Assembly: GCF_009800925.1 (NCBI RefSeq)
Contig: NZ_WOYF01000014.1
Coordinates: 1-64,000 of the forward strand
Origin: Budvicia diplopodorum
Lineage (GTDB): Bacteria; Pseudomonadota; Gammaproteobacteria; Enterobacterales; Enterobacteriaceae
Reading direction: 5' to 3'
Length of the DNA: 64,000 nucleotides
Each line of letters starts with the position of its first letter. Position 1 is the first letter of the stretch. The translations under genes and the position numbers were made by a program. Below the pieces are notes generated by a model. That model was not told the DNA's origin, did not search any database, and was given only the letters and a program-made list of their open reading frames with translations. This document shows, one piece after another, positions 16,590 through 30,441 of this stretch.

Positions 16590-17594
16590 CTAGAGTAAGG
16601 ATTGGGTTTCACTAAAGCCAAACCGCAGGTTCATACACTGTACCGCCTGCGCGGCGGCGCCTTTTAGTAGATTATCTTCCGCGGCCACCACAATAATATG
16701 CTGGCCATTAACGGCAAAACCGATATCGCAGAAGGGCTGCCCAATAACCGACTTCAGTGCCGGAAGGTTTTTCTCATACACCCGGACCAACGGTTTATTG
16801 TGATAAGCGTTGTGAAACGCACGCTTAATCTCTGGCTCCCCAATATCTACTTTTAGCTTACAGGTAATCGTCGCCAATATTCCTCTTGGGAAGTTACCCA
16901 GATGAGGAGTAAAAATGACCGGAATACCCAAATGAGTAGAAATTTCTGGCTGATGGCGATGGGTAAACACGCCATAAGGCTGCAAACTCACTTCGCAGAA
17001 ACTGGTGGTCATACTGGCTTTACGCCCCGCACCGCTAACGCCGCTGACGGCATTAATCACTGGCCACTGCTGTTTATCTAATAATCCGGCTTCGACCAGC
17101 GGTTTTAGCGCCAGCTGAGAAGCGGTCGGATAACAGCCCGCAACGGCTATCAGCCGGGCTTGTTTGATTTTGTCTGCATTCCACTCAGCCAAACCGTAAG
17201 CCGCCTGCTTTAACAGATCGCTATGCTGATGAGTGAAACCATAATATTGAGTATAAAATTCAGCCCGATCGACACGGAAAGCCCCCGACAGATCGATAAC
17301 TACGCAACCGGCGGCCAGAAACTGAGGAGCAAGATCGTGGCTTACTTGGTGATCGGTAGCCAAAAACACCACGTCAACGCCCTTGGCCGCTTCTGCCACA
17401 TCGCTCAACGGCTGCAAAGGGAGATCGACCAATCCTTTTAGCTGAGGATGCAAATCTGAAAAGATTTTCCCGGCATCAGCGCTGTGTGCTGACACCATCA
17501 AACCGACAATGTTTATTTCAGGATGACGCCTTAAGTAAGCTGCCAGTTCTGCACCGGTATAACCACTTGCGCCGACAATCAGTGTATCTAGCAT
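16590..17594 (-). CDS. argC: N-acetyl-gamma-glutamyl-phosphate reductase ArgC
   Basis: NADPH-dependent reduction of acetylglutamyl phosphate to the semialdehyde. The 334 residues have the Rossmann motif [10 protein letters not shown] (8-17) and the catalytic Cys154 in [10 protein letters not shown]. It is the first gene of argCBGH and divergent from argE; the 212-bp interval to the argE start holds paired ARG boxes that can govern both directions. Confidence 0.97.
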   Translation of the reverse strand: MLDTLIVGASGYTGAELAAYLRRHPEINIVGLMVSAHSADAGKIFSDLHPQLKGLVDLPLQPLSDVAEAAKGVDVVFLATDHQVSHDLAPQFLAAGCVVIDLSGAFRVDRAEFYTQYYGFTHQHSDLLKQAAYGLAEWNADKIKQARLIAVAGCYPTASQLALKPLVEAGLLDKQQWPVINAVSGVSGAGRKASMTTSFCEVSLQPYGVFTHRHQPEISTHLGIPVIFTPHLGNFPRGILATITCKLKVDIGEPEIKRAFHNAYHNKPLVRVYEKNLPALKSVIGQPFCDIGFAVNGQHIIVVAAEDNLLKGAAAQAVQCMNLRFGFSETQSLL

Positions 17595-17743
17595 AAAAAT
17601 GACCTAGTTAAGTGCGCACATCGCCTGATATCAATATTGGCAGTACCGATTGATAACGTTTATTGATAAAGACAGAGCGCATACGGTAATGTGAACTAAT
17701 TAATGCTTAAGGTACGAAATTCTGTTCCCTTAGACAATCCTTT

Positions 17744-17782
17744 ATTGTATTTTTATGCAAAATAAATGAATTTATATTGAAA
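17744..17782. promoter_or_regulatory. tandem ARG boxes (ArgR operator) between argC and argE
   Basis: Two 18-bp boxes, 17744-17761 (core TGTATTTTTATGCA) and 17765-17782 (core TGAATTTATATTGA), are separated by exactly 3 bp, the spacing used by the ArgR-arginine hexamer. The consensus core is TGAAT-N4-ATTCA. Their place between the divergent argE and argCBGH units mirrors the E. coli bipolar operator. ArgR binding is inferred from this match. Confidence 0.8.
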
Positions 17783-17806
17783 ATTCACCCAAATAGGCCG
17801 CTACTT

Positions 17807-18964
17807 GTGAATAAAACATTACCTCCGTTTATCGAGCTGTATAGCAAACTGATAGCCATTCCCAGCATCAGCGCTACCGATGCCGCACTCGACCAAAGTA
17901 ATGAAACACTGATTAACCTACTGGCGGAATGGTTTACAACACTAGGGTTCAAGGTTGAAGTTCAGCCGGTGCCCGGTACCCGTAATAAATTCAACCTACT
18001 GGCATCAATAGGCGAAGGCCCCGGCGGGCTGCTGTTATGCGGTCATACCGATACCGTACCTTTTGATGACGGCCAATGGACTCGCGATCCGTTTACCCTA
18101 ACGGAGCATAACAATAGGCTTTATGGATTGGGCAGCGCCGATATGAAGGGATTCTTTGCCTTTATACTTGATGCGCTAAGGGATATTGATAGCAAACGGC
18201 TGCTCAAACCGCTGCACATTCTGGCCACCGCCGATGAAGAAACCTCGATGGCCGGTGCCCGATACTTCACCGCCACCAGCCATTTAAAACCCGACGGTGC
18301 CATTATTGGTGAACCAACTTCGCTGCGGCCAATCCGGGCCCATAAAGGGCATATTTCCAACGCAGTACGTATTACCGGGCAATCAGGACATTCCAGCGAT
18401 CCGTCGCGCGGCGTTAACGCCATTGAGCTAATGCACGACGCCATCAGCCATTTGAAGCTACTACGAGACGATTTAAAACAGCGCTATCACCACGATGCGT
18501 TTACCATACCTTATCCAACCATGAACTTTGGCCATATTCACGGCGGCGATGCCCCTAACCGGATTTGCGCCTGCTGTGAGCTACACTTAGACATTCGCCC
18601 GCTACCGGGCCTGACGCTCAATGACCTAGACGAATTGGTCAATAGCGCATTAGCGCCGGTAAGCACCCGCTGGCCGGGCCGGATTGACATAGGGCCTCTG
18701 CATGAGCCCATTCCAGGCTATGAATGTGCCGCAGACAGTCCGCTAATTCAGGCGGTGGAGAAACTAGTGGGAGCCCAAGCCGATGTGGCTAACTACTGTA
18801 CTGAAGCACCGTTTATACAGCAGATATGCCCCACTTTAGTTCTGGGCCCGGGTTCAATTGAACAGGCTCACCAGCCTGATGAATTTTTGGCAACGTCATT
18901 TATACAGCCAACCCGCCAATTACTGACACAGGTTATCCAGCATTTTTGTACCACGGCAAAATAA
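17807..18964 (+). CDS. argE: acetylornithine deacetylase ArgE
   Basis: Zinc metallo-amidohydrolase (M20 family) that removes acetate from N-acetylornithine. The frame is open from a TTG at 17777, but that codon lies inside the second ARG box; the GTG at 17807 gives [12 protein letters not shown], aligning without a gap to E. coli MKNKLPPFIEIY, so I choose it (385 residues). Metal motifs [10 protein letters not shown] and DEETSMAGA are present, as is the C-terminal [13 protein letters not shown]. It is divergent from argCBGH and followed by ppc on the same strand. Confidence 0.93.
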   Translation: MNKTLPPFIELYSKLIAIPSISATDAALDQSNETLINLLAEWFTTLGFKVEVQPVPGTRNKFNLLASIGEGPGGLLLCGHTDTVPFDDGQWTRDPFTLTEHNNRLYGLGSADMKGFFAFILDALRDIDSKRLLKPLHILATADEETSMAGARYFTATSHLKPDGAIIGEPTSLRPIRAHKGHISNAVRITGQSGHSSDPSRGVNAIELMHDAISHLKLLRDDLKQRYHHDAFTIPYPTMNFGHIHGGDAPNRICACCELHLDIRPLPGLTLNDLDELVNSALAPVSTRWPGRIDIGPLHEPIPGYECAADSPLIQAVEKLVGAQADVANYCTEAPFIQQICPTLVLGPGSIEQAHQPDEFLATSFIQPTRQLLTQVIQHFCTTAK

Positions 18965-19110
18965 AAAAGCTGGCGTAATTACGGGTTTTTCAGAAATAGT
19001 CGTGTAGCAAACTCAACGGATTCAACAAAAACAAGGCAGTACTCATTTTGTGTGATACAACTCTACTTTAGCGAAAATAGCAGAGTTCTCATGAACCAGG
19101 CAGGAGACAT

Positions 19111-21747
19111 ATGAACGAACAATATTCAGCAATGAGAAGCAATGTCAGCATGCTTGGCACACTTCTCGGTGACACTATCAAAGAAGCGTTGGGAGAAGGC
19201 ATTCTGGAGAAGGTAGAGACCATCCGGAAATTGTCTAAATCATCCAGAGCCGGTAATGACACCAACCGTCAGGCATTGCTTTCAACCCTACAAAACCTGT
19301 CTAACGATCAGCTCTTGCCCGTCGCCAGAGCGTTTAACCAGTTTCTGAACTTTGCCAATACCGCGGAGCAATACCACAGTATTTCTTCTCACGGTGAAGC
19401 GACGAATAATCCGGTGGTATTTGCCAATCTGTTCAACAAGCTAAGAGAACAAAATCTGACCGATGATAAGATTCGACAGGCCGTTGAGCAGCTCTCTATT
19501 GAGTTAGTACTTACTGCGCACCCCACTGAAATTGCCCGCCGCACCATGATCCACAAGCTGGTTGAAGTCAACAATTGCCTGAGCCAGCTGGATCATAACG
19601 ATCTGGCTGACTACGAGCATGACAAGATTATGCGTCGCCTGCGTCAGCTAGTCGCACAATCCTGGCATACGGATGAAATCAGAAAGATTCGCCCGTCGCC
19701 GGTTGATGAGGCTAAATGGGGCTTTGCCGTGGTAGAAAACAGCCTGTGGGAAGGCGTTCCCGCCTTCATGCGTGAATTTAATGACCAACTGGTCGACGCG
19801 CTCGGCTATAACCTGCCTGTCGAGGCCGTTCCGGTCCGCTTTACCTCATGGATGGGCGGTGACCGTGACGGTAACCCAAACGTCACGGCTAAAATTACTG
19901 AACACGTCATGCTGTATAGCCGCTGGAAGGCCGCTGAACTGTTCCTGAAGGACATTCAGGTTCTGGTTTCGGAGCTCTCCATGTCAGACTGTACGCCGGA
20001 GCTAAGAGAAATGGCCGGCGGCGATGACGTGGTTGAACCTTACCGTGAACTGATGAAACGGCTGCGTACTCGGTTAATGAGTACTCACAATTATCTAACC
20101 GCCCGCTTAAACGGCGAACGCGTCAACTGTCCTGACGATGTACTGATTTATAACCATCAGCTCTGGGATCCGCTATACGCCTGTTATCAATCTCTGCGCG
20201 ACAGCGGCATGGGAATTATCGCTAACGGCCAATTGCTGGATACCTTACGCCGCATCGGCTGCTTCGGTTTACCGTTGGTACGCATTGATATCCGTCAGGA
20301 AAGCACCCGCCACAGCGATGCGCTGTCTGAACTGACGCAGTATCTTGAGCTAGGTCATTTCAGCGAGTGGACAGAAAAAGAAAAGCAAGAATTTTTGGTT
20401 AACGAACTTCAGTCTAAACGACCGCTGCTGCCTCGAGACTGGCAGCCAAGCGCCGATACGCAAGAAGTGCTCGATACCTGTAAAGTCGTGGCTAAAGCCC
20501 CAGAAGGCTCAATTGCCGCCTACGTAATATCTATGGCCCGCACGCCTTCCGACGTGCTGGCTGTACACCTGCTGTTAAAAGAGGCGGGCTGTACTTTCCC
20601 CCTGCCCGTTTGCCCGCTGTTTGAAACGTTGGAAGATTTAAATAATGCCAACGATGTCATGACCCAATTGCTGAATATTCAATGGTATCGCAACTTTATC
20701 GGCAATAAGCAGATGGTGATGATCGGTTACTCCGACTCCTCTAAAGATGCCGGCGTGCTGGCGGCGTCTTGGGCGCAATACTATGCGCAGGAAGCCCTGA
20801 TTAAAACCTGTGATGCTGCTGGCGTTGACCTCACGCTATTCCACGGCCGTGGCGGAACCATCGGTCGCGGCGGTGCACCGGCCCACGATGCATTACTGTC
20901 ACAGCCGCCGGGATCGCTAAAAGGCGGCCTGCGCGTTACGGAACAGGGCGAGATGATCCGCTTTAAGTTCGGTCTGCCGGAAGTGACGCTGAGCAGCCTT
21001 TCTAGCTATGCCAGTGCCATTCTTGAAGCTAACCTGCTACCGCCACCGGCGCCTAAGCAAGAGTGGCGCAACCTGATGGATGAGCTTTCTGACGTTTCCT
21101 GTCGGGAATATCGCGATATCGTGCGCGAAGAGCCTGACTTTGTTCCTTACTTCCGCTCGGCAACGCCGGAACTTGAACTGAGTAAGCTACCGCTCGGTTC
21201 ACGCCCGGCTAAACGTAAGCCAAACGGCGGCGTAGAAAGCCTGCGCGCCATTCCTTGGATCTTCGCATGGACACAGAACCGACTGATGCTACCGGCATGG
21301 TTAGGTGCAGGTACGGGCTTACAGCACGCAATTAAACACGGTAAACAGCAGCAGTTAGCAGAAATGTATCGCGACTGGCCATTCTTTAATACGCGTATCA
21401 ATATGTTAGAGATGGTCTACGCCAAAGCGGATCTGTGGTTGGCCGAATATTACGATCAGCGTTTAGTCGATAAGTCGCTCTGGCCTTTGGGTAAGAAGCT
21501 ACGTTCACTGCTGGCCGAGGATATAAAAGTAGTGCTGGCTCTGGCTAACGACCAGCATCTGATGGAAAAAATGCCGTGGATTGCCGAGTCGATCGCACTG
21601 CGTAACGTCTACACCGATCCGTTAAACGTTTTACAAGCGGAACTGCTTCACCGTTCACGCCAGCAAGAAACGCCGGATCCGCGGGTAGAACAAGCCCTGA
21701 TGGTAACAATCGCCGGTATCGCCGCCGGTATGCGCAATACCGGTTAG
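19111..21747 (+). CDS. ppc: phosphoenolpyruvate carboxylase Ppc
   Basis: Anaplerotic enzyme making oxaloacetate from PEP and bicarbonate. The 878 residues (E. coli 883) include the catalytic His137 in [15 protein letters not shown], the glycine-rich [14 protein letters not shown], the SDSSKDAG segment, [14 protein letters not shown], and the terminal NTG required for activity. CAGGAG lies seven bases before the ATG. A terminator and then a long palindromic repeat separate it from the convergent metF. Confidence 0.98.
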   Translation: MNEQYSAMRSNVSMLGTLLGDTIKEALGEGILEKVETIRKLSKSSRAGNDTNRQALLSTLQNLSNDQLLPVARAFNQFLNFANTAEQYHSISSHGEATNNPVVFANLFNKLREQNLTDDKIRQAVEQLSIELVLTAHPTEIARRTMIHKLVEVNNCLSQLDHNDLADYEHDKIMRRLRQLVAQSWHTDEIRKIRPSPVDEAKWGFAVVENSLWEGVPAFMREFNDQLVDALGYNLPVEAVPVRFTSWMGGDRDGNPNVTAKITEHVMLYSRWKAAELFLKDIQVLVSELSMSDCTPELREMAGGDDVVEPYRELMKRLRTRLMSTHNYLTARLNGERVNCPDDVLIYNHQLWDPLYACYQSLRDSGMGIIANGQLLDTLRRIGCFGLPLVRIDIRQESTRHSDALSELTQYLELGHFSEWTEKEKQEFLVNELQSKRPLLPRDWQPSADTQEVLDTCKVVAKAPEGSIAAYVISMARTPSDVLAVHLLLKEAGCTFPLPVCPLFETLEDLNNANDVMTQLLNIQWYRNFIGNKQMVMIGYSDSSKDAGVLAASWAQYYAQEALIKTCDAAGVDLTLFHGRGGTIGRGGAPAHDALLSQPPGSLKGGLRVTEQGEMIRFKFGLPEVTLSSLSSYASAILEANLLPPPAPKQEWRNLMDELSDVSCREYRDIVREEPDFVPYFRSATPELELSKLPLGSRPAKRKPNGGVESLRAIPWIFAWTQNRLMLPAWLGAGTGLQHAIKHGKQQQLAEMYRDWPFFNTRINMLEMVYAKADLWLAEYYDQRLVDKSLWPLGKKLRSLLAEDIKVVLALANDQHLMEKMPWIAESIALRNVYTDPLNVLQAELLHRSRQQETPDPRVEQALMVTIAGIAAGMRNTG

Positions 21748-21763
21748 CGCAACCGTAAGCGAT

Positions 21764-21792
21764 AAAAAATGCCGCGATATGCGGCATTTTTT
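21764..21792. terminator. bidirectional terminator after ppc
   Basis: ATGCCGC (21769-21775) pairs with GCGGCAT (21781-21787), flanked by AAAAAA on the left and TTTTTT on the right, so it can act in both directions. The palindromic repeat starts within a few bases of its T run. Confidence 0.85.
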
Positions 21793-21794
21793 AT

Positions 21795-22007
21795 TGATGA
21801 CAAAGTGGTTTAATTTGATTTCAGCGCAAGTTTCGTCCGCAAAAATAATATCGAAATATTATCTTTTTCTAGCGGCCGAGGGGCGGTGTTTCTGAACGTA
21901 TCGAACTCCAAGCCAAATAAGCACGGCCCCTCGGCCGCCAGAGAATGTCCATATTCCGGTGCGATCAATGCGGACGAAACCTACGTTAAAATCAAATTAC
22001 GTCATCA
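21795..22007. repeat. 213-bp palindromic repeat, copy A (full)
   Basis: The left arm starts TGATGAC (21795-21801) and the right arm ends GTCATCA (22001-22007). The arms are imperfect inverted copies along roughly 90 bases each: both contain TTTCGTCCGC, an ATAT/GGAATATG-type segment and CGGCCGAGGGGC next to the loop (about 21890-21920). It has no coding frame. Related single arms occur at 39452, 41489 and 48566. The structure suggests a miniature inverted-repeat element; no match to a named family could be made by eye. Confidence 0.75.
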
Positions 22008-22025
22008 GTAGTATCTAAAAGATAC

Positions 22026-22919
<894 letters not shown>

Positions 22920-22964
22920 TCACCCTATTTTTTACTCATCACCCGACATTTTCATTATACATCC

Positions 22965-22996
22965 ATACGTACGGATGTTTAGACGTCTAAACAAGA
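22965..22996 (-). promoter_or_regulatory. met boxes (MetJ operator) upstream of metF
   Basis: A perfect AGACGTCT (22981-22988) is flanked in 8-bp register by weaker octamers GGATGTTT (22973-22980) and ATACGTAC (22965-22972). MetJ binds two or more such tandem boxes. It lies about 60-70 bases before the metF start. Confidence 0.7.
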
Positions 22997-23089
22997 TGAC
23001 TTAAGTCGCCCAATCTGTCAACACCAAAATAAATAATAAGAAAGAATACCTGATTAACGATACAAGACCGGCAGGAAAAATACGCCAAT

Positions 23090-23122
23090 AAAAACGCCTG
23101 AGTCAGTCAGGAACTCAGGCGT
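23090..23122 (-). terminator. Rho-independent terminator of metBL
   Basis: ACGCCTGAGT (23094-23103) pairs with ACTCAGGCGT (23113-23122); on the minus strand the stem is followed by TTTTTATT. It lies 24 bases after the metL stop codon. Confidence 0.85.
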
Positions 23123-23145
23123 CAACCACAACATAAAATTATTAA

Positions 23146-25581
23146 TTACAGCAACTTAGCTAGCCGATTGAGGTCAGACTGTATTGCACCGGCGGTAACA
23201 TCTCTGCCAGCACCCGGCCCGCGGATAATCAGAGGGTTATCGCGATACCAGCGGCTTTCAATAGCGAACAGATTATCGCACGGCAGCAAAGACGCTAGCG
23301 GATGATCGTCGCGCACCGCTTCAACGCCAACTCTGGATTTACCGTTAGCATCAAAACGCGCCACATAGCGCAACACAAGCCCCATTTCACGGGCCGCCTC
23401 TAAACGTTCCAGCATCTGGTTATTCAGCGCCTGAGCATTTTCGAAAAAGTTATCGACCGAGCCATTATTGGCACTTTCCGCCACTAATGACTCTACGCGC
23501 ACCTGATCCGGCTCAATGTCATAACCCGCTTCACGGGCGAGGATCACCAGCTTGCGCATAACGTCTTGGCCGGAAAGGTCAACCCGAGGGTCAGGCTCCG
23601 TAAGCCCCTGTTGCCAAGCCTGTTCAACTAGCTCAGAGAACGGAACGCTACCGTCAAACTGCAGGAATAACCATGACAAGGTGCCAGAGAAAATACCGCT
23701 CAGGGATAAAATGGTATCTCCGCTATCGCGTAAATCCCGCACCGTATAGTTAATCGGCAACCCCGCACCAACCGTGGCGTTATACAGCCAGTGGCGGCCC
23801 GTTTTAGCAAACGCATCCCGGATCTGGCGATATTCATTGCCCGATGAAGCGCCGGCGAGTTTGTTGGCGCTAATCACGTGGAAGCCATAGCTGGCGAAAT
23901 CCAGATACTGACCGGCCAGCTCTTCGCTGGCGGTGATATCTAAAATCACTAAATCATCAAACGGATGTTCACGCATCCAGCTGACCAGCGATGCAGGCTC
24001 AAAAGGTTGAGACTCATCATCAAAAAAGCCCAAAACCCGGCTGGCATCCAACCCCTGATAGTTCAGCCAACACCGGCTGCTGTCTACTACGCCAGCCAGA
24101 ATAAATTCAAAGCCGGTCCGGGCTGAAATGTTTTTCTGCTCACGAGCAAACAGCTCTAGCCAGCGGGATCCAATATTGCCTTTGCCGCATAGCACCAGAC
24201 CAATGCATTTTTCAGCCCTGAACAGGCTTTGGTGCAATCCCTGAACCAGATGTTCAGTTGGCCCTAAACGCAGCACGGCCACCAGACTGATGTCGTCTTC
24301 AGCATGCCAGATAAACTCAACCGGCTGGTCTTTCAGCTGCTGATAAAAACGGTGACTATGAAGCGGATTCCTACACACGCCAGCCCCGACTAACGCTACC
24401 AGCGCTAAACCCTCCCGCAGCTGTAGCCGACCGGGAAGACGGGCGTCATCCAGAATCTGCAATATGCTATTAACCACTTCAGAGGTATAACACAGCTGAA
24501 GCAGGTTACGATCGGGGTGGACGCCGGTTGCCAGAGGCTTAACCTGCACCCGGTTTAAAATCTTCTCAACGTCTTTCTGGATTTGAACAAAATCATGCTG
24601 AACCGAAACGTGCAGCTCAATCAGACAAACGTCATCGTGGCTGGTAACAATTTTAGCTCCGGTTCCGGAAGCAAGTACGCGCTCAATGCGGGTCGAACCC
24701 TGCTCCGGCTGGTAGCTACAGCGTAGTTGAAGGTCGATATCACTGCCGGATACTGGCTGTAAGGTACGGGCATGCAGTACCGGAGCGGCCAAACGCGCAA
24801 GCTCACTGGCTTCGTCCAATCGCAACAGCGGCAGCAGGCAGGCATCGCTGACTTTACGCGGATCGGCGCTATACACCCCGGCCACATCACTCCAGATAGT
24901 CACCCGGGTTACGCCGGCCAGCGCACCGACCTGAGTCGCCGAATAGTCACTGCCGTTACGGCCAAGCAGCACCGTTTCGCCAATATCATTGCGGGAGATA
25001 AAGCCGGTCACCACCAGCCGCTTATTGGGATTCTGGGCCAGTAACTGCTGAAGCAGCGGATAAGATCGCCCCTCATCGACCTGCGGCTGAGCCGAGCGCT
25101 CGGCGCGTAAAAAATTACGAGCGTCGAGCCATTCGGCTTCCATTCCCTGATTATTTAACAGGGCAGACATTAACCGGGCAGACCAGATTTCACCATGGCC
25201 TACGACTTCAGCGTATACCGCGTCGCTCATCGGGCCATCGAGCAACCCGGCCAAATATTCAAGGTCAGCAATAAATTGCTGAATCAAAGGGGCAGCTTGC
25301 TGGGCCTGCAATAGGCCATTAATCAGTTCACTCTGATAGCGACGCAGCTCTTGCTGAACCTGATGGGCAGCAATCCGATCGCTTTGGCTTAGCTGGAGCC
25401 AGCGGATAAGCTGATTAGTGGTGCTTCCCGCCGCGGAAACCACCATGATGTCCCCAGCCCGACTGTATTCCGCCATAATCCCTGCGACGCGCAGATAGCA
25501 CTTGCTGTCTGCCAGACTACTTCCGCCAAATTTATGCAACTGACGGCTTGCAGGAAGCCCGGAGGCCCCTAATGTGCTCAT
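23146..25581 (-). CDS. metL: bifunctional aspartokinase / homoserine dehydrogenase II MetL
   Basis: Catalyses the first and third steps of the aspartate-to-methionine route. Of 811 residues, about 14-300 form the aspartokinase (HKFGGSSLADSKCY at the start, the RNGSDYSATQVGAL loop) and about 460-811 the NAD(P)-dependent homoserine dehydrogenase (LVLCGKGNIGSRWLEL, YNATVGAGLPI, EPDPRVDLSGQDV). The length matches E. coli MetL (810). It starts 9 bases after metB, forming the metBL operon under MetJ control. Confidence 0.97.
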   Translation of the reverse strand: MSTLGASGLPASRQLHKFGGSSLADSKCYLRVAGIMAEYSRAGDIMVVSAAGSTTNQLIRWLQLSQSDRIAAHQVQQELRRYQSELINGLLQAQQAAPLIQQFIADLEYLAGLLDGPMSDAVYAEVVGHGEIWSARLMSALLNNQGMEAEWLDARNFLRAERSAQPQVDEGRSYPLLQQLLAQNPNKRLVVTGFISRNDIGETVLLGRNGSDYSATQVGALAGVTRVTIWSDVAGVYSADPRKVSDACLLPLLRLDEASELARLAAPVLHARTLQPVSGSDIDLQLRCSYQPEQGSTRIERVLASGTGAKIVTSHDDVCLIELHVSVQHDFVQIQKDVEKILNRVQVKPLATGVHPDRNLLQLCYTSEVVNSILQILDDARLPGRLQLREGLALVALVGAGVCRNPLHSHRFYQQLKDQPVEFIWHAEDDISLVAVLRLGPTEHLVQGLHQSLFRAEKCIGLVLCGKGNIGSRWLELFAREQKNISARTGFEFILAGVVDSSRCWLNYQGLDASRVLGFFDDESQPFEPASLVSWMREHPFDDLVILDITASEELAGQYLDFASYGFHVISANKLAGASSGNEYRQIRDAFAKTGRHWLYNATVGAGLPINYTVRDLRDSGDTILSLSGIFSGTLSWLFLQFDGSVPFSELVEQAWQQGLTEPDPRVDLSGQDVMRKLVILAREAGYDIEPDQVRVESLVAESANNGSVDNFFENAQALNNQMLERLEAAREMGLVLRYVARFDANGKSRVGVEAVRDDHPLASLLPCDNLFAIESRWYRDNPLIIRGPGAGRDVTAGAIQSDLNRLAKLL

Positions 25582-25590
25582 ACTTACCTC

Positions 25591-26754
25591 TTAAGCGGAC
25601 GCCCTGAAAGCCTGTTCCAGATCGGCAATTAAATCGTCACAGTCTTCAATACCAACAGAAATTCGCAATAGACTGTCTGAGATACCGGCAGCCTCACGCG
25701 CTTCGGCGGCCATCCCGGCATGGGTCATGGTTGCCGCATGAGAAATTAAACTTTCGACTCCGCCCAACGATTCAGCCAGAGTAAATAAATTCAGCGCTGA
25801 CAGAAACCGCCGCATCGTCTGCTCATCACCGCCGAGTTCGAAACTGAGCATCGCACCAAAGCCAGCTTGCTGCTTACGGGCAATCTCATGCCCTTGGTTA
25901 TCAGGCAACGATGGATGATACAATTTTTTCACCTGAGGCTGCTGTTGTAAATACGCAACTACCGCATCGGCGTTAATCTGTTGCTGCTTTATTCTCGGAG
26001 CCAAAGTACGTAGGCCTCGCAATAGCAAATAGCTATCGAACGCGGCGGCCGTTACGCCAATATTATTGGCCCACCACGCCATCTCAATGCCCAGCGTTTC
26101 GTCTTTAGTAATCACCACGCCGGCAACAACGTCAGAATGACCGTTTAAATATTTAGTACAGGAGTGAACCACGATGTCAGCACCCAGCGTAATTGGCTGC
26201 TGCAATATCGGACTTAAGAAGGTGTTATCCACTACCGCCAGCGCACCGGCCTGATGGGCTGCATGACAAATTTTTTCAATATCCACCACCCGTAGCAACG
26301 GGTTGCTCGGAGATTCCACTAAAACCATCTTTGGCTTTTGAGCCATGGCATCGGCCAAGGCTTTTTCATCATCCTGATCGACAAACAGCACGCGGTAAGC
26401 ACCGCGACGGCCTAAACTGTCAAATAAACGGTAGCTACCGCCGTAGCAGTCGTGAGGAGCAACGAGTAAGTCGCCCGGCTTGAGTAATACGGTGCACACC
26501 AGATGAATAGCCGACATGCCGCTGCTGGTCAAGACGGCACGGCTTCCGCCCTCAAGCTCGGCCAGCGCTGCCTGCGCCACATCACGAGTCGGATTGCCTC
26601 TGCGTGAATAGTCATGGGCTCTGGGCTGATTAAAATCTGCGAAATTATAAGTACTGGAAAGATGGATCGGGGGAACGACGCAGCCATACTGCTCGTCTGA
26701 ATTAAGTCCACCCCGAACTGCGATTGTTGCCAATTTACGCTTCACCAGAGTCAC
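25591..26754 (-). CDS. metB: cystathionine gamma-synthase MetB
   Basis: PLP enzyme that joins O-succinylhomoserine and cysteine into cystathionine. The 387 residues (E. coli 386) have the PLP-lysine motif SCTKYLNGHSD, the phosphate-binding SSGMSAIHL, and the RGNPTR segment near the start. It is the first gene of metBL, divergent from metJ, with a row of met boxes in between. Confidence 0.97.
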   Translation of the reverse strand: MTLVKRKLATIAVRGGLNSDEQYGCVVPPIHLSSTYNFADFNQPRAHDYSRRGNPTRDVAQAALAELEGGSRAVLTSSGMSAIHLVCTVLLKPGDLLVAPHDCYGGSYRLFDSLGRRGAYRVLFVDQDDEKALADAMAQKPKMVLVESPSNPLLRVVDIEKICHAAHQAGALAVVDNTFLSPILQQPITLGADIVVHSCTKYLNGHSDVVAGVVITKDETLGIEMAWWANNIGVTAAAFDSYLLLRGLRTLAPRIKQQQINADAVVAYLQQQPQVKKLYHPSLPDNQGHEIARKQQAGFGAMLSFELGGDEQTMRRFLSALNLFTLAESLGGVESLISHAATMTHAGMAAEAREAAGISDSLLRISVGIEDCDDLIADLEQAFRASA

Positions 26755-26809
26755 CTCAATATAAAGGAAGTTACCGAATAGGCTGACTAAGATAATACTT
26801 AATCACAAT

Positions 26810-26857
26810 AGACGTCAATACTTCTAGACATCTAAACCTCTTGACGTGTAGATTGAG
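26810..26857. promoter_or_regulatory. tandem met boxes between metB and metJ
   Basis: Six consecutive octamers in strict 8-bp register: AGACGTCA, ATACTTCT, AGACATCT, AAACCTCT, TGACGTGT, AGATTGAG, the first five clearly related to the AGACGTCT consensus. This is the classical arrangement for cooperative MetJ binding, here controlling metBL and metJ itself. Confidence 0.88.
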
Positions 26858-26996
26858 GAAATTATAGATATCCGTTAAAATTGTAGTGTTATACTTATTC
26901 AATGCACTTCTGAGGCTTTAAACTCATAAGTGGGTAAAGTTAGTCCGTAATAGGCTAACTTTAAAATTTCAGCTTTTAACTAATGTAAGGTGCCCC

Positions 26997-27314
26997 ATGG
27001 CTGAGTGGAACGGTGAATATGTCAGCCCCTATGCTGAACATGGCAAAAAGAGCGAACAGGTTAAGAAAATTACAGTATCTATTCCGTTAAAAGTACTGAA
27101 AATTTTAACTGATGAGCGTACCCGCCGTCAGATTAATAACCTACGACACGCCACCAATAGTGAACTGCTTTGCGAAGCGTTTCTTCACGCATTTACCGGC
27201 CAGCCGCTGCCAAACGATGAAGACCTAAGAAAAGAGCGCAGCGACGAAATACCTGAAGCGGCTAAAATTCTGATGCGTGAAATGGGTATTAATCCCGATA
27301 GCTGGGAATATTAA
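26997..27314 (+). CDS. metJ: methionine repressor MetJ
   Basis: Ribbon-helix-helix repressor that uses S-adenosylmethionine as corepressor. At 105 residues it is the same length as E. coli MetJ. The DNA-contacting beta strand region ([19 protein letters not shown], about 22-42) and [26 protein letters not shown] are conserved. It is divergent from metBL; likely targets visible in this window are metF, metBL/metJ and perhaps btuB. Confidence 0.97.
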   Translation: MAEWNGEYVSPYAEHGKKSEQVKKITVSIPLKVLKILTDERTRRQINNLRHATNSELLCEAFLHAFTGQPLPNDEDLRKERSDEIPEAAKILMREMGINPDSWEY

Positions 27315-27426
27315 AGCGTATTTCAGGCAGTTGGCATCAGGCTATTTTATAACGATCACAGGGCGGCGTTTTTAGTTCAAACGGTAAATTTTAAAAATGC
27401 CGTTTTAGATGGGTAAGTTCAGATAC

Positions 27427-27454
27427 AAAAAAGGCGCCTCAGGCGCCTTTTTTC
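27427..27454. terminator. bidirectional terminator between metJ and rpmE
   Basis: GGCGCC (27433-27438) and GGCGCC (27442-27447) with a TCA loop, flanked by AAAAAA and TTTTTT. It serves both convergent genes, metJ (plus) and rpmE (minus). Confidence 0.85.
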
Positions 27455-27467
27455 AAGCTCAGCAAAA

Positions 27468-27683
27468 TTACTTAGCGCTGCCAACAATGTTGAAACGCTT
27501 GTTGAAGCGGTCTACACGGCCACCGGTAGCAACATCACGCTGTTTACCAGTATAGAACGGGTGACATTCGCCACATACGTCCAGATTCAGATCGCGACCC
27601 ACGGTAGATTGAGTTTTGATTACGTTGCCGCATGAACAAGTTGCAGTAACTTCTTTGTATTCTGGGTGAATACCTTTTTTCAT
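27468..27683 (-). CDS. rpmE: ribosomal protein bL31, zinc-binding form
   Basis: Component of the large ribosomal subunit at the inter-subunit bridge. The 71 residues include four cysteines, Cys16, Cys18, Cys37 and Cys40, that ligate zinc in the C+ paralogue. A strong GAGAGG-type ribosome site precedes the start (AGACCTCTC on the plus strand). A ribosomal-type promoter is seen at 27806-27834. It is divergent from priA, as in E. coli. Confidence 0.96.
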   Translation of the reverse strand: MKKGIHPEYKEVTATCSCGNVIKTQSTVGRDLNLDVCGECHPFYTGKQRDVATGGRVDRFNKRFNIVGSAK

Positions 27684-27753
27684 GATAGACCTCTCTTAAG
27701 TCGCGTCGCTATTCGGTCACTATTGCCGAACACCACGCGAACGAATTATATAA

Positions 27754-30111
<2,358 letters not shown>

Positions 30112-30295
30112 AAACCTATTGTTTGCGAACCAGCTCTAAAAACTAGGTTTACATCGTACTATTCGTCTAAAGAATAGAATAAAACTGTGAACTGTTAACA
30201 ACAGGTCCTTGGTATTTATTCAATATTTTACTGAAAAATAGAATGACGATAAAAATGATTATTTTTCAGATACGGTTGAAATGACATTACGGCTA

Positions 30296-30349
30296 TATAC
30301 CCTAAATAATTCGAGTTGCCAAAACGCGGCTTGAAATATAACGCATATA
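30296..30349 (+). repeat. ERIC remnant (internally deleted)
   Basis: Starts TATACCCTAAATAATTCGAG like an ERIC left end and closes GCTTGAAATATAACGCATATA like a right end, with the central roughly 75 bases missing. It lies in the 330-base gap between priA and cytR, which otherwise holds only AT-rich sequence and the cytR promoter. Confidence 0.6.
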
Positions 30350-30441
30350 AACGAGACCAACCGGAATAAATAAAAGGAGTGAACCATAAGCCAGCCCCCG
30401 CCAGCCATCAGGCCTAAGCGTCGACGGGAAGGAGCCTTACA

